From the NCBI GenBank assembly GCA_029582155.1, contig CM055899.1, positions 53,092,520-53,156,519 on the forward strand: 64,000 nucleotides of DNA, written 5' to 3'. A program made the translations under genes and the position numbers. The stretch is from Panopea generosa (Eukaryota > Mollusca > Bivalvia > Adapedonta > Hiatellidae). The number at the start of each line of letters is the position of its first letter. Within the stretch, counting starts at the first letter, position 1. The notes beneath the pieces were generated by a model, which was not told the DNA's origin, did not search any database, and saw nothing but the letters and a program-made list of their open reading frames with translations. Positions 10,401-21,539 of the stretch are shown one piece after another.

Positions 10401-12894
10401 ATATGTAATTACAACAAACACTTGGTATCATGAGATATCTCCAACAGTTAGCCATGAACGATTGCTAGTATTGTAATCTTAATTTATCAATAAGATCATT
10501 AAATTATATTTATTATATTTATATATTTATTATATTTATATATTTATATGTTTATTATATTTATGTATTTATTATATTTATATATTTATTATATTTATAT
10601 ATTTATTAAATTTGTATGTTTATTATATTTATTATGTTTGTTATATTTATATGTTAATTATATTTATATATTTATTATATTTATTAAATTTGTATGTTTA
10701 TTATATATATATGTTTATTATATTTATTATATTTATATAATTATTATATTTATATGTATATTATATTTATATATTAACTGTACTTATTATGATTATTATA
10801 TTTATATATTTATTATATTTATATATTTATTAATTTATATATTTATTATATTTATATATTTATTATATTTATTATATTTATATATTTATTATATTTATAT
10901 ATTTATATATTTATTATATTTATATATTTATATATTTATATATTTATTATATTTATATAATATATTTCCAAACAAAACTCATGTTGAGCTTCATATTCAA
11001 TAAATAAAGATCAATGTCATTTATGGTTCAAATGTTTCATGTTAATTTAAAACTGTGTGTCATGTGACCGAATCAGTAATGTGACCAGACCAGTCATGTG
11101 ATCAGACCAGACATGTGACAAGACCAGTCATGTGACCAGACCAGTCATGTGATCAGATCAGTCAAGTGATTAGACCAGTCATGTGACCAGACTAGTTATG
11201 TGACCAGACCAGTCATGTGATCAGATCAGTCATGTGACCAGACCAGTCATATGACCAGACCAGTCTTGTGACCAGACCAGTCATGTGGTCAGATAAATGC
11301 TAAGGAAGCAGCTCATGTTGACGTTAATGATCTATGAATATTTATTTGCAGGAGCGACAGAAGGCCAATGAGATGGAGACGATACTTTCTACTGAACGAA
11401 CCAACAGTCAACTGGTACCCGAGGATGGTTTTGTTGAATGTGAAAAGGCGGGAACCTGTAAGTGCTTAACTTGTTTAATTAAAATGGAATAATTGGTATG
11501 AAATATTTTAATTCTGTTACAAATCAATCAAATAAAACTGTTACTATATTTACATGCAGTATATACAAATACAAATTTTACTGTTAAAATAATTTTATTA
11601 TGTTCATCCATTAAATAAGTTTCCAATTAATAGCTTTTGAAAAGGTGTGTGTGTTAAATTGATATTTGGTGTATAGCTGTATACATTGTAATTATAAAAT
11701 ACAAGTGAAGTTCAGCATTTCTGAATGTCAGTAGTATTTCACAGCAGTTATGGCACCATGTCAACTATTGGACACATTTACTAACATATACTAGTAGCAG
11801 GAGCACTTGTGTCCTATGTATGCTTTTCTAGTCTTAAAATCTAAAGTTTAACTTTCTGCATAAAAACAAAATTTACTAGTGATTGTTCGTTGTTCACAAG
11901 CATATGCTTATTTGGCAGTGCTGATCCTGACATTTTGCCAAATTACAACGTAAAACTATCCTGTAAATGTTCTAAGCTAGAAACGTACTGATCTGTTAAA
12001 CATCTTTGGTATGATGTTATTGAACTGATCTAATGTTGTCTTGCATGTGAAAAACAATTAATATACATTTGTCTCTTATATATTTAGTGTTTATTTAATT
12101 TGTTTTAATTACTATATACCCGGTACATGTATTTGTTTTCAACATGTTTAGATTGATTGTTGTTGTTGTTTTATGGTGTTTAGCGTTGCTTTAAACAATT
12201 TTGCAGACATATAGTGATGGTGTCAGTTTTTTGAGTGCTGTCGCACTAAAGTATCATGCCGCAGCCACATTGTATGATACCCCACCCAGTCATATTATAC
12301 TGACCACGTGCCCACCAGACCTAGAACTCTCCTCTAAATGCTGAGCATCAAGCGAGGAAGCTTCTAGTACCATTTTTTAAGTCTTTGGTATGACCTGGCC
12401 GGGGATAGAACCCACAACCTTCCACATATGAGGCGGATGCTCTACCACTAGACCACCCTGTGGTCTTTAGATTGATTAATTCGATAATTAACCTAAACAC
12501 TGTTTCCTGGGATCCTGGAAGGTTAACCAGTACTTGAGCACACCCCATCTCTGCAAGTGACTGATAACTTTCCCACTTGAACCAGTGGTGAGAGACATGA
12601 TAATGAGACACAATGTCGTATAACAGTTATCAAGGGGACTGTGGCTGGGTGGGGATTTGAACTCACAACCCCTGGATTGATAATCAAGCGTGCTATAGAC
12701 TGAGCTAATCGGGCTCTCATATATTTAGAGTGAGTAATGAATGATAAAGGAAAATGTTCATTTCAGATGTGGTTCGGTTTGACAACACCTACAGCTGGGC
12801 TAGAAGTAAGAAAGTCTACTACCTTATTGAGGTCCTGGAGCCAGATGATGAAGATGATGATGATTTTGTCATGGCGGAGGAGGAGTTTAGTTAA
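1389..12894 (+). CDS. SEC14-like protein (SEC14L2-type), 3' part of gene, seven exons
   Basis: Joined coding exons 1389-1469, 3048-3131, 5887-5993, 6551-6687, 10123-10183, 11352-11457 and 12767-12894 give one open frame of 233 residues ending in TAA. All junctions fit GT-AG and the codon phases agree across every intron. The product matches the second half of vertebrate SEC14L2/3/4: end of the CRAL-TRIO lipid-binding domain ([32 protein letters not shown]), then a GOLD beta-sandwich ([43 protein letters not shown]). It ends in an acidic tail with a run of Asp. Family members are cytosolic carriers of phosphoinositides, tocopherol or squalene; the ligand here is unknown. The 5' exons (CRAL-TRIO-N and start codon) lie before base 1. 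The conserved CK..(3-4)..GG spacing supports the exon 3/4 junction despite a weak donor (GTGCGC). Confident in family, not in which paralogue. Confidence 0.93.
2001..2490 (+). repeat. Dispersed repeat, inverted partner at 53.15-53.5 kb
   Basis: It holds CCGTCCGTC runs, paired GGCATTGTGGGGTT blocks, a poly-pyrimidine tract and the tail AACATCACTTCCACCGG. The same order appears in reverse complement near 53150-53490. It lies inside a SEC14-like intron. No coding content is recognised. Confidence 0.75.
2692..2842. repeat. (CATC)n microsatellite
   Basis: An almost pure CATC tetranucleotide array with two ATCCC interruptions. It gives spurious open frames of repeated MDGW on the minus strand. Confidence 0.97.
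3048..3131 (+). CDS. SEC14-like exon b (CRAL-TRIO)
   Basis: The acceptor TTTCAG precedes 3048 and the donor GTATGT starts at 3132. It encodes [20 protein letters not shown] and SKKVVVLSG, the floor of the lipid pocket in the CRAL-TRIO family. The split Ala and Gly codons join exactly to the neighbouring exons. Confidence 0.93.
3340..3760 (+). repeat. Degenerate tRNA-derived SINE-like pieces
   Basis: Two stretches (about 3350-3490 and 3590-3740) carry GTTTGATCC/GTTCAATCC box-B-like words followed by a shared 'GAGCAAGACACTTT...TTAGTAC.GGTTCTACC' body. They look like two truncated copies of one SINE. Boundaries are uncertain. Confidence 0.45.
3948..4215 (+). mobile_element. tRNA-derived SINE (family with copy at 12.2-12.5 kb)
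   Basis: A tRNA-like head (TCTGGAGGTAGAGCGTCC...GTGGGTTTGATTCCTGG, box A and box B) is followed by a body with AGCATTGAGAGGATAGTTCTAGG and ATCATACCATGTG. The reverse complement of 12215-12470 has the same head and body, so both are one SINE family. Confidence 0.75.
4513..5692 (+). mobile_element. Dispersed non-autonomous element, copy 1
   Basis: It starts TTTTTAGCTCTACTGG-CAAAGGCCAG and ends GGCCCTCTTGGGCCTCTTG. The same ends and much of the interior recur at 6856-8430. No protein domain is seen; the short open frames inside are not convincing. The family is not identified. It sits in SEC14-like intron 2. Confidence 0.65.
5693..5805 (+). mobile_element. Half copy of GGCC-ended palindromic MITE
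   Basis: The right end GATAATCTAGTAATTAATTT...GGCC matches the terminus of the full element at 9878-10081. The left end is missing, possibly lost where it abuts the preceding element. Confidence 0.6.
5887..5993 (+). CDS. SEC14-like exon c (end of CRAL-TRIO)
   Basis: The acceptor CTGCAG precedes 5887. It encodes [20 protein letters not shown], then [16 protein letters not shown]. The donor is GTGCGC at 5994, weaker than the others, but joining here keeps the family's residue spacing exactly, so it was preferred to reading on to the stop at 6102. Confidence 0.9.
6551..6687 (+). CDS. SEC14-like exon d (start of GOLD domain)
   Basis: The acceptor GACAG precedes 6551 and the donor GTATAG starts at 6688. 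It encodes [20 protein letters not shown] followed by the first GOLD strands ([13 protein letters not shown]). The open stretch here is short, so it is easily missed without homology. Confidence 0.9.
6856..8430 (+). mobile_element. Dispersed non-autonomous element, copy 2, internally duplicated
   Basis: It has the same ends as 4513-5692. The interior block starting AAACCACTAGGCCAATTAAA occurs at about 6978, 7610 and 8236, so a roughly 620-base segment is tandemly repeated. It lies in SEC14-like intron 4. Confidence 0.7.
9878..10081. mobile_element. Palindromic MITE with GGCC termini, full copy
   Basis: The left end GGCCATTATAAATTAATTGC and the right end (reverse complement GGCCATAATAAATTAATTGC) are near-identical, both continuing to TAGATTATC. 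It is about 200 bases and non-coding. Related copies lie at 5693, 21145, 46845 and 48247. Confidence 0.8.
10123..10183 (+). CDS. SEC14-like exon e (GOLD domain)
   Basis: This 61-base exon lies between the acceptor TATTTAG and the donor GTAAAT. It encodes (R)[20 protein letters not shown], the GOLD strand pair seen in SEC14L2 as D-GFGIF-K. Confidence 0.9.
10495..10975. repeat. TATTTATTATATT low-complexity array
   Basis: Nearly all A/T with TATATTTAT/TATTATATT alternation. The 151-residue open frame over it (Tyr, Ile, Phe and Leu only) is an artefact. It sits in SEC14-like intron 5. Confidence 0.95.
11060..11290. repeat. 17-bp tandem array (CATGTGACCAGACCAGT)
   Basis: About a dozen copies of a 17-base unit with point changes, immediately before SEC14-like exon f. 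Confidence 0.92.
11352..11457 (+). CDS. SEC14-like exon f (GOLD domain)
   Basis: The acceptor TTTGCAG precedes 11352 and the donor GTAAGT starts at 11458. It encodes [20 protein letters not shown], then [15 protein letters not shown], matching the E-R-Q...LVPEDG..C...G block of the family. Confidence 0.92.
12215..12470 (-). mobile_element. tRNA-derived SINE, minus strand
   Basis: Read on the minus strand it has TGGTCTAGTGGTAGAGCATC (box A) and GGTTGTGGGTTCTATCC (box B), then the same body as 3948-4215. It lies in SEC14-like intron 6. Confidence 0.78.
12480..12720 (-). mobile_element. tRNA-derived SINE (second family), minus strand
   Basis: The minus-strand head is GCCCGATTAGCTCAGTCTAT...GTTCAAATCC. 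The body has CAAGTGGGAAAGTTATCAGT and GGATCCCAGGAAACAGTG. Related sequence occurs at 21540-21710 and 51065-51325. It lies directly beside the previous SINE, 45 bases before the terminal SEC14-like exon. Confidence 0.75.
12767..12894 (+). CDS. SEC14-like terminal exon (GOLD, acidic tail, stop)
   Basis: The acceptor TTTCAG precedes 12767. It encodes [20 protein letters not shown], then [14 protein letters not shown] and a short tail ending at TAA 12892-12894. The Asp/Glu-rich tail is longer than in vertebrate SEC14L2. Confidence 0.93.
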
Positions 12895-15800
12895 CAAATA
12901 ATTGTTAATTAAATAATTGATTAGCCATCATTACAAAGTTAGATAACTGCTGCATTTATTAATTTCACGTTTTAATTTCTAACAAATACAGTAAAACTTA
13001 AGAGAACAACAACCTAATGTTATATTTATTTAGTTTAACAATTTTTTTTTTATTTCAATTTTAGTTGTTCATTTCGATAATATGGGCATCATGCTATTTA
13101 CATTTCTGTGACCGCCCATATCTTGGCCATGTGTTTTCACATTGGTAAAAACAACTTCTTAAGGGATTGCACCAACATTGGAAACTGGAAATGCTTCTGT
13201 AGGGTAGTTGCATAATGGCGGTTATAAATAATCCTTATTTCTTCTTTAAAAAAAAGCATTTTTCTTAGTTTAATGCTTATTTTCTTATTTGAATTGCATT
13301 ATTGATGCATTTTGAAAGCATTGTCATATTTGAATTGAGAGTTAAGAAAAAAAATTGATGCTTGAAAGTTGGGGTATGAATACATGATTTTTGATGTGTT
13401 TTTTTTCACTTTGTCAACAGTGCACACACTGAATAGAAAAAAAATAATTTGGATGCTACATGACCTATTTTTCTGATCATATTTTGGTATTGCAGAGGTT
13501 GAAAACAATAAATTGTAAGTTTCACATCTTTTGTTTGGGACCTTCAATGAATAACAAGCCTGCACATTTTTTTTATTTACTATAGAATAAAGAACAAAAT
13601 TCAATGATGGACTTACATCTGAAATTGTTGCCAGATTTTTGCGACAAAGACAATAGAAAACATTTTGTGGGTGTTGTAAAGTTTGTAAAATGTATAGCAC
13701 TTTCAGAAAGATGTAGGAAAAATTAATCTTTGACAAATGTGCAACTGTCAATAATTGACATCAGTGTGGTAGTGGACGCATAACAGTAGAAGGAGACATC
13801 TTTTAATTAGATTCATTGTTTTGTAACAGTTTGCTATGAAGTAAATTGTGTGTGTGTGTCTGTGCCCCACATGTAAATGATCAAACACTTAAAAAAATCA
13901 AATTGGTAAAAAAAAACCATAAAATATATGAAAGCAGCAAAAAATGCCATTATTTATTAATGAACCATGTTTAATAAGCAAAATAAATCAAGCAAGTATC
14001 AATACCTTTTAAATTCTTTAATTTAGTGATGAAAAGGTACAAAAAGAATACTTGTAAAATGACAATTATTAACCCGCCAATAACTGGATTGATCATTATA
14101 ATCATAAAAGCATGTAGTAGAACTTCACTGGCTTGAACATGGACCACTTGAACACCATAGATGGCTCAAACCTCTTATGTGGTCCCGAAAACTCCTATTT
14201 AATTTATATTGTTCTACCTCAGATATATATATATATATATATATATATAAAGAGAGATAATTGAAACTGTCCTTTATACAATGTTGGATACCCTCTGGTG
14301 TCAATTTCAATACACTTGATCCATCATCTGTGGAAAAACACGCTAGCTCTGCATCTGAACAGAACAGAACAAATACAGCGAGCATTAACAACATCTTATC
14401 AAAACAGGGTTTGCATGAAATTAGCGTTGCAATTGGATAACGTTACCGTCATGAAATCGTGAAGGAACCAATCATATGGCTGCATCATGGCTTGGTAGAA
14501 AAGATGCAAAGCTAGTGTAATGTCCCACGGGTGATGAATGAAGTGTTTCTGAATGGATTACATGTGGGTATCTGACAATGTCCTTTATATAGCATACGAG
14601 TACTCAGTAGTCGTGAATCCTTAACTGGATCCTACCCATATAAAGCTATCAGTTTATGTATGTAAATTGTCCATCCAATGTAGATGTGTTGGATGTAAAA
14701 CCATAGTATATAAGTTGTGGTTAACACCAAATTTATTGGTTTGGCAGATGCCCTGATATTGTGTCTATGGTTTGCATTGTAGCTAGGCACGCTCACTGTA
14801 GTCTGGTCTATATATTTATGTCTGGTTATTCACAAATAACTATCTCCATATATATTTATATTAGCATAGTTCAAATTAAAAACTAATTTTCTCACTATAA
14901 AAGCATATCTCTTTCTCTTAGTCATGTTAATATTTTCAAAAGGAGTAGATTCTTCAGTCACAGTTGTTAGTTTTTCTAATGTAAAATAAATGATAAATTA
15001 TTTTTCAGTTGGTCATATTAAGTATGTTCCACAATGTTTTTCATGTTGGGTCTTGAAGTGGTGATATACGTATGTGGGTGAAAAATGCATAATGTGCCAG
15101 GGCCCAAATTCTGTGCATGTCATTACGTTATTGTTTTTTTTCAAAGATTATTTTAAATATTATAAGTAAATGTTATTACTTTATATGTCATACTGATTTG
15201 ATATATCCAGCAGTGTGTACTACTGTGCTTATTGATGTTAGAAGTGTTATTGTTGCTGTTATAAAATACACCAGCATGTGTAATTAGAGTCTAATTGCAT
15301 GGAATGCTTGTATAGGGATCAAAGTTAATTGGAACATTGTACAGATTTAGATTTTAATAGTTTATTAGAGTGTCACATATAAAAGTTACATCAAAGTAAG
15401 TCCAAGTATATGTACATAGAACTTCTATATCCGGCCGTTTATTTCGACCAACGCGACACTTAAACATTATTATCGCTTCATGTTACTATAAAAAATTAAC
15501 ATACACAATATATTACTATACTTTTATCACTATGTCATATATATAGATATCTGATGAATGTTTTTTTGTTTTGATAAGAGTGATGCATGTATTAAAGGGA
15601 GTTAATCAGAAAAAAAAGCTATAAATGCCTTAAAATATAAAATGATTATAAAATGGATAAAAAGCATCCCATTATCATTGATAAATAAAATTGGAATTGT
15701 GTAGTATGTCAAATCCACCAAAACATGACAAAATAGATATTTAAATTGGAGTGGTAAACTTGAAGTGAAATCCCCACTCTAAATAGAGACCACATTTAAA

Positions 15801-16190
15801 TACTGATTGATGACCTTTGTATCGTCATTCAGAATAACAACTTTAACTATGTATAATGGAACAAATTTAAATCCAAATGAAATAACCTGACTCATTTATA
15901 ACGTCACGAAATGCAATTTTGATTGGGAAATCCACTTTAATCTAACCTAGGCTAGGAGCACAAGTTAGGAAATCCCTTTTCAATATATCATTTTGGCATG
16001 TTTAAATAGATATCTTTTTGGCAATGCAGATTCAGTAAGTATAGTGTAGGCATGATATTTAATTTCAAAATTTTAAAAAAATCCTGATATATTCACTTTA
16101 AAGTCATGCATGTTTATAATTATTAATCAAGGTAATGAATTAAAAACAATTTGTTTCCAAGGTTTGTGTCAATGAAGTTTTTTGTAATAC
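12895..16190. other. SEC14-like 3' region, no gene recognised
   Basis: AT-rich sequence with scattered AATAAA words (for example near 13507 and 13981) that could end the SEC14-like transcript. No polyadenylation site can be chosen. It contains a partial MITE at 14117 and a TA run at 14222-14249. The 150-residue minus frame at 13299-13751 shows no domain and is not called. Confidence 0.6.
14117..14220 (+). mobile_element. Partial TA-flanked MITE
   Basis: AGTAGAACTTCACTGGCTTG and ACATGGACCACTTGAAC resemble the left half of the complete element at 27665-27863. No matching right terminus was found. Confidence 0.5.
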
Positions 16191-16196
16191 TTGACT

Positions 16197-16245
16197 CAAG
16201 TGATATATTTTGTATTGTCAAGTATTGTCAAGTATTGTCAAGTAA
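16197..16245. repeat. Short TATTGTCAAG direct repeat
   Basis: Four near-perfect 10-base units in a row. Confidence 0.85.
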
Positions 16246-16354
16246 TGTATTGTGGAATATCAGTTGATTTAAATACATACTGGTACTTTACAGACAAAAA
16301 ATAATTTGGATGCAAACTTATTTTGTCATCTCATTAAAACTACTGCAAAATAAT

Positions 16355-16545
16355 GTACACACATATGTAGTCTGTGACATTCTATTGTATACATAATGTA
16401 TACACATATAATAGTATGTGACAATCTATTGTATACATAATGTGTTCACATATATAGTCTGTGACAATCTATTGTATACATTATGTACACACATATATAG
16501 TCTGTGACAATCTATTGTGTACATAATATACACACATATGTCGAG
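16355..16545. repeat. ~43-bp tandem array
   Basis: Four copies of a unit holding GTCTGTGACAATCTATTGTA, then TACATAATGTACACACATAT. Confidence 0.85.
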
Positions 16546-16859
16546 TGTTTCTTAAATAATGCAATTAGTATTGGTTCTAGAAGACTCCCTGAGTCTGTAT
16601 CAGTGTTATATCTGCATCTGATCAAATGTTTTGTTTCAAGTTGTGTGAGTGTGTGTGGGGGTAATCTTAATATAACATTTGAGCACTAAGTTTGCCTGAA
16701 GAATTGTTGTACTAGTATTGTAATGGACCTTGTGAGAGATCTCCTTGTGATGGACCTTGTCAGAGATATCCTAGTAATGAACATTGTAACAATTAGCTTT
16801 TTTTTAAGATCTCTTATTAATATAGCCAAAGACAAATATTTTGCTAATTTTGCCAATAA

Positions 16860-17705
16860 ACTTGAAACAAGTAATGAACCTTGTTAATGATCTTTAGTAA
16901 TGGGCCTTGTTAAAGATCTCTTAGCAACAGGCCTAGTTAAAGATCTTTTAGCAACAGTCCTAGTTAAAAATATCTAAGCCATGGGCCTTGTTAAAGATCT
17001 TTTAGCAACAGTCCTAGTTAAAGATATCTAAGCCATGGGCCTTGTTAAAGATCTCTTAGCAACAGGCCTAGTTAAAGATATCTAAGCCATGGGCCTTGTT
17101 AAAGATCTCTTAGCAACAGGCCTTGTTAAATATATCTAAGCCATGGGCCTTGTTAAAGATCTCTTAGCAACAGGCCTAGTTAAAGATATCTAAGCCATGG
17201 GCCTTGTTAAAGATCTCATAGCAACAGGCCTAGTTAAAGATATCTAAGCCATGGACCTTGTTAAAGATCTCATAGCAACAGGCCTTGTTAAATATATCTA
17301 AGCCATGGGCCTTGTTAAAGATCTCATAGCAACAGGCCTAGTTAAAGATATCTAAGCCATGGACCTTGTTAAAGATCTCATAGCAACAGGCCTTGTTAAA
17401 TATATCTAAGCCATGGGCCTTGTTAAAGATCTCTTAGCAACAAGCCTAGTTAAAAATATCTAAGCCATGGGCCTTGTTAAAGATCTCATAGCAACAGGCC
17501 TAGTTAAATATATCTAAGCCATGGGCCTTGTTAAAGATCTTTTAGCAACAGTCCTAGTTAAAAATATCTAAGCCATGGGCCTTGTTAAAGATCTCTTAGC
17601 AACAGGCCTAGTTAAAGATATCTAAGCCATGGGCCTTGTTAAAGATCTCCTAGCAACAGGCCTAGTTAAAGATATCTAAGCTATGGGCCTTGTTAAAGAT
17701 CTCTT
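16860..17705. repeat. 54-bp minisatellite with dimeric substructure
   Basis: Copies step by exactly 54 bases (ATGGGCC at 16981, 17035, 17089). Each unit is two related half-units of 28 and 26 bases, GGGCCTTGTTAAAGATCTC.. and GGCCTAGTTAAAGATATC... About 14 full copies, with ancestral monomer-like copies at the left edge. Confidence 0.95.
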
Positions 17706-17999
17706 ATTTATGTACCTTAAACAATTGGTTTTACTTCCTTGCATAAACAGATTGATCCAGACATGTCATTAGATAATTATAATGTATTTTTTTTCGTAGT
17801 TTAATCAATGCTGTTTTTGTTTTCATTTAATTCAAAACGGATTATTTATGTTTTTACCTGTGATTGTAATTACTAGTTCCATAGTTTATTGAATTATTTG
17901 TTTCATTGACACTGTAAAAATATTATATGATTCAGATAATGTTATGAAATTCTATTTTTTTAAGAATGATTTTTTAGCAATGTGAATATGTTTTTTGAT

Positions 18000-18570
18000 A
18001 GTTTATGCGTCTGTGTTTATGATAGTTTATGCATCTGTTTTTATGAAATTTATTGATCTGTGTTTGTGATAGTTAATGCATCTGTGTTTATGGTAGATTA
18101 TGCTTCTGTGTTTATGATATTTTATGCATCTGTGTTTGTGATAGTTAATGCATCTGTGTTTATGATATTTTATGCATCTGTGTTTATGATAGTTTATGCA
18201 TCTTTGTTTATGATAGTTTATGCTTCTGTGTATTTTGATAGTTTAAGCATCTGTGTTTATGATAGTTTATGCTTTTGTGTATTTTGATAGTTTAAGCATC
18301 TGTGTTTATGATAGTTTATGCTTATGTGTTTATGATATTTTATACATCTGTGTTTATGATGGTTTATGCATCTGTGTTTATGATAGATTATGCTTCTGTG
18401 TTTATGATATTTTATGCATCTGTGTTTATGATAGTTTATGCATCTGTGTTTATGATAGTTTATGCTTCTGTGTTTTTTGATAGTTTAAGCATCTTTGTTT
18501 ATGATAGTTAATGCTTAATTGTTTATGATAGTTTATGCATCTGTGTTTATGATAGTTTATGCTTCTATGT
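18000..18570. repeat. 24-bp minisatellite (TTTATGATAGTTTATGCATC)
   Basis: About 23 units of 24 bases. The unit length is divisible by three and lacks stops in several frames, so it creates open frames such as repeated FMIVYASV. These are not regarded as genes. Confidence 0.93.
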
Positions 18571-19690
18571 TTTTGTCTATTCCTTAACTGTTCTATTACA
18601 AACTTATCATTCCATTTGTTTAAAATTGCCTTTTAAATGTTTTATAAAGATATTTGTTATGTTAGTTCCTTCAACCTATCAACTTTGCCCTTGTTGCTGT
18701 AAATAATATATTCAATTTAACGTTAAAGGTCTGTTACCTTAAGCTGTATGACTTGGTGCAGGCTCCTGTGGCCGGTTGGTCCAAGATGTTGTCGTCTCAA
18801 GACCTTGTTAAAAAATGATGTGTTTGCCATTTACATGTGGGAGGACAGTGGATCTATGCATATTCATTCTGAGTTTTTCAGCCACCATTAGAACTGGATA
18901 AACATATAATCTGCCATGTGTTGAAAATGGCATTAATCTGAATTGAAAAAAAAACAACAGCATATGTCACTTTAATTGATAGATGTGGATTTGCCAATCT
19001 TTTAAAGATAAAATAGTAAGAAACATTGCTTTGAGAGGAATATATAGAGGTAGCTGACAGCCATATGTCTAGAATTATTTTTATACATTAACTTTTTTTA
19101 TATAGATAGCTGATATGCTTGTAACTCTACCCTGGCATTATAGTAGATAGCTGCATGTACATATATATGCCTTGGACCAATCATTACTACATACATATTT
19201 ACATACACATCGGGAGTGTCATTATACACAAATACTTCACACATATAGCTATAACAAAATAAATTTCATTATGATAATAATGAAATAAGTAATGTTTGTA
19301 ATAATCTGTGAGAGACAAGTTTGTAACAACCTGTGAGAGACAAGTTTGTAATAATCTGCGTGATTTCACCAGATCACCTCTCATTACTAGATCTAGACGT
19401 CTCACTACACAGTTTTGCCCCCTTTTTTGCCACATAACATAATTCTTGTGCTTAAAAATAAGTCCTATGTAATTGGCTTGAAATATTTTCATAACGGTTC
19501 TTAGTGGTTATGATTTCTTGCTGCAGATGAGAAGAGCAAAAGCTGGCATAGCATATACCGTACTGAAACATAACTGGTGTTAAAAAGTGACTTTGTAGGA
19601 TTGTAACAGATGCATGCATTTGTACATTTGAGGACTTAGACAAATCATGTTTGAAGTATTCCTGGATATAACCAGTACTGAGCATATACG
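18571..19690. other. No gene recognised
   Basis: Unique-looking AT-rich sequence. The short minus-strand frames at 19199-19718 have no recognisable domain. Confidence 0.5.
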
Positions 19691-19805
19691 GATAAAGTGA
19701 TTTGCTCAATGGCATCACACATAGCCAAGGCAGAGGATCAAACCCACAATGCCATGATCATGGGTTCTATGCTCTACCACTGGACCTTCAGCTCCACAAG
19801 TCAGT
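19690..19805 (-). mobile_element. tRNA-like SINE head, minus strand
   Basis: On the minus strand it has GGTCCAGTGGTAGAGCATAG and a box B GTGGGTTTGATCC. Only a short body follows, so it is truncated or divergent. Confidence 0.6.
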
Positions 19806-19984
19806 AAATTTATTTCAACTTGTCTTTTAATACATAATTGAATCATCCATAAAGGAGCATGGAAGTGTTTTTTTTTAAACCAATTAAGTAAACCAGCTAT
19901 TGGCAAAATCTTAAATATGTAAATATGTGTCTCAGGACAGAACCCATGTACTAGGAATCTGTAAATGTAAACCAAAGTATTTAA

Positions 19985-20335
19985 CTGCCACTTTTAATGA
20001 TTTTGCAAGTCCATAACTGCCCTTTGTTATGAATTTGCAAGTTAATAACTGTCCCTATTAATGATATTGCAAGTCCATGACTGTTCCTAGTAATGATTTT
20101 TCAAGTCCATAAGTGTCCCTATTAATGATTTGTAAGACAATACCTGTCCCTATTTATGATTTTGCAAGTCCATAACTGTCCCTATTAATGATCTTACTAG
20201 TCCATAACTGTATCTATTAATGATTTTCAAGTCCATAATTGTCTCTGTTAATGATTTTGCAAGTTCATAACTGTCCCTTTTAATGATTTTGCAAGTTAAT
20301 AACTGTCCCTATTAATAATTTTGCAAGTTCGTGAT
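19985..20335. repeat. ~32-bp tandem array
   Basis: About eleven copies of a unit TGATTTTGCAAGTCCATAAC-TGTCCCTATTAA with small indels. Confidence 0.9.
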
Positions 20336-21140
20336 GTTGTAGTTACTGCAGCAATGAGGTGAATCTAGTATATTGGATTACTTCCTAGCCTGTAAGTTTG
20401 GACTCCTCTTTGTGCATGCAGTAACAAAATCACCAGTTTTAAATATTAGTCTTAAATTTCACTTTTTTATCATTAAAGACATTTTCAGTTTCAAATGATG
20501 TTAATTGATCCAATTCATTTTCAGACTAATCCACATTATGTAACACCCCTCTTCCATAGTTGTGGTAACAAAACAATTATTATTTTTGCATTTTTATCAC
20601 AAACAGGGTACTTTTCTTTCGGGTGTGACATTTTACATTTTGTGCATTTTAAATACACTGCTTTTTATTTTATCAGTGGTTTTGGTCTGGCACCTTGTTT
20701 TCTTTTTCAATTTTTCAATTTTGTTCTTAGCATCACTTTCTGACCTTTGGTCATTTCACTTTACATGGGAGTGTTTTACATTATTTCCTTTTTCATTTGT
20801 CTCACTTTATATAAAATCTAAGAAAAACTCAATTGTATTTCCTCATTTCTTTCATCTTTCAGGTAAATTTCCATCTGATCAAATATCCATTTCTGGGAGT
20901 TACTGACACCATGATTATAAAAGCGACTAGGTTGATTCATATATCTCTATTGATGAAACATGTTCATTCAACATTCATACATACAATTTTGACCACAGTA
21001 TACATGTATCATTATACTGACCACAGTATATCGTTATACTAACCAGAGTGTGTCCTTGTACTAATCTCAGTGTGTCCTTTATACTGAACACTGTGTCCTT
21101 TAAACTGAACACTGTGTATGGTATGTTAGACAAGAAAATT
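20336..21140. other. No gene recognised
   Basis: Pyrimidine-rich on the + strand with overlapping short hydrophobic open frames (20495-21042) that show no domain. Four 'CAGTGTGTCCTT'-like words occur at 21040-21120. Confidence 0.45.
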
Positions 21141-21144
21141 ATAC

Positions 21145-21267
21145 ATTAGAGGGGAGCATTTTATTTATTTATTTTTTATTTAAATTTTTGAAAAAAAATG
21201 AACTTTTTAATTTTTTAAACATTTTTTTTTATGAAACTAAAAAGTGTCGGGGCAGCATAAAAAAATA

Positions 21268-21303
<36 letters not shown>

Positions 21304-21345
21304 TGCGGAGATGATAATCTAGCAATTAATTTATTTTGGCCTAAT
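21145..21345 (+). mobile_element. GGCC-ended MITE copy with a 34-base G run
   Basis: The right end GATAATCTAGCAATTAATTT...GGCCTAA matches 9878-10081. The internal G-rich spot of the family is expanded to an uninterrupted G run at 21268-21301. Confidence 0.7.
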
Positions 21346-21539
21346 ATTTGATAATTATATGTCTGATTGAAATAGTTGTTCTGTTACTAGTTTTTTGCAA
21401 TGTTCTCATTTGTGATCACTGTTACTGTTTGTTGTAAAGCTTGCATTTTCTCTTCAAATCTCACTACAGAGTTGTGTCCCTTTTTGTGATTTTAGGATTC
21501 ATAAACGACATTGTGTGTCATTGTCATTTGCTTCTCACC

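Noticed and set aside
10548..11003. 151-residue + strand open frame of Tyr, Ile, Phe and Leu
   Set aside because: It is the translation of the TATTTATTATATT array; no protein signal beyond base composition.
13299..13751. 150-residue minus-strand frame downstream of the SEC14-like gene
   Set aside because: No domain, low-complexity AT-rich codons, no splice or start context; likely chance.
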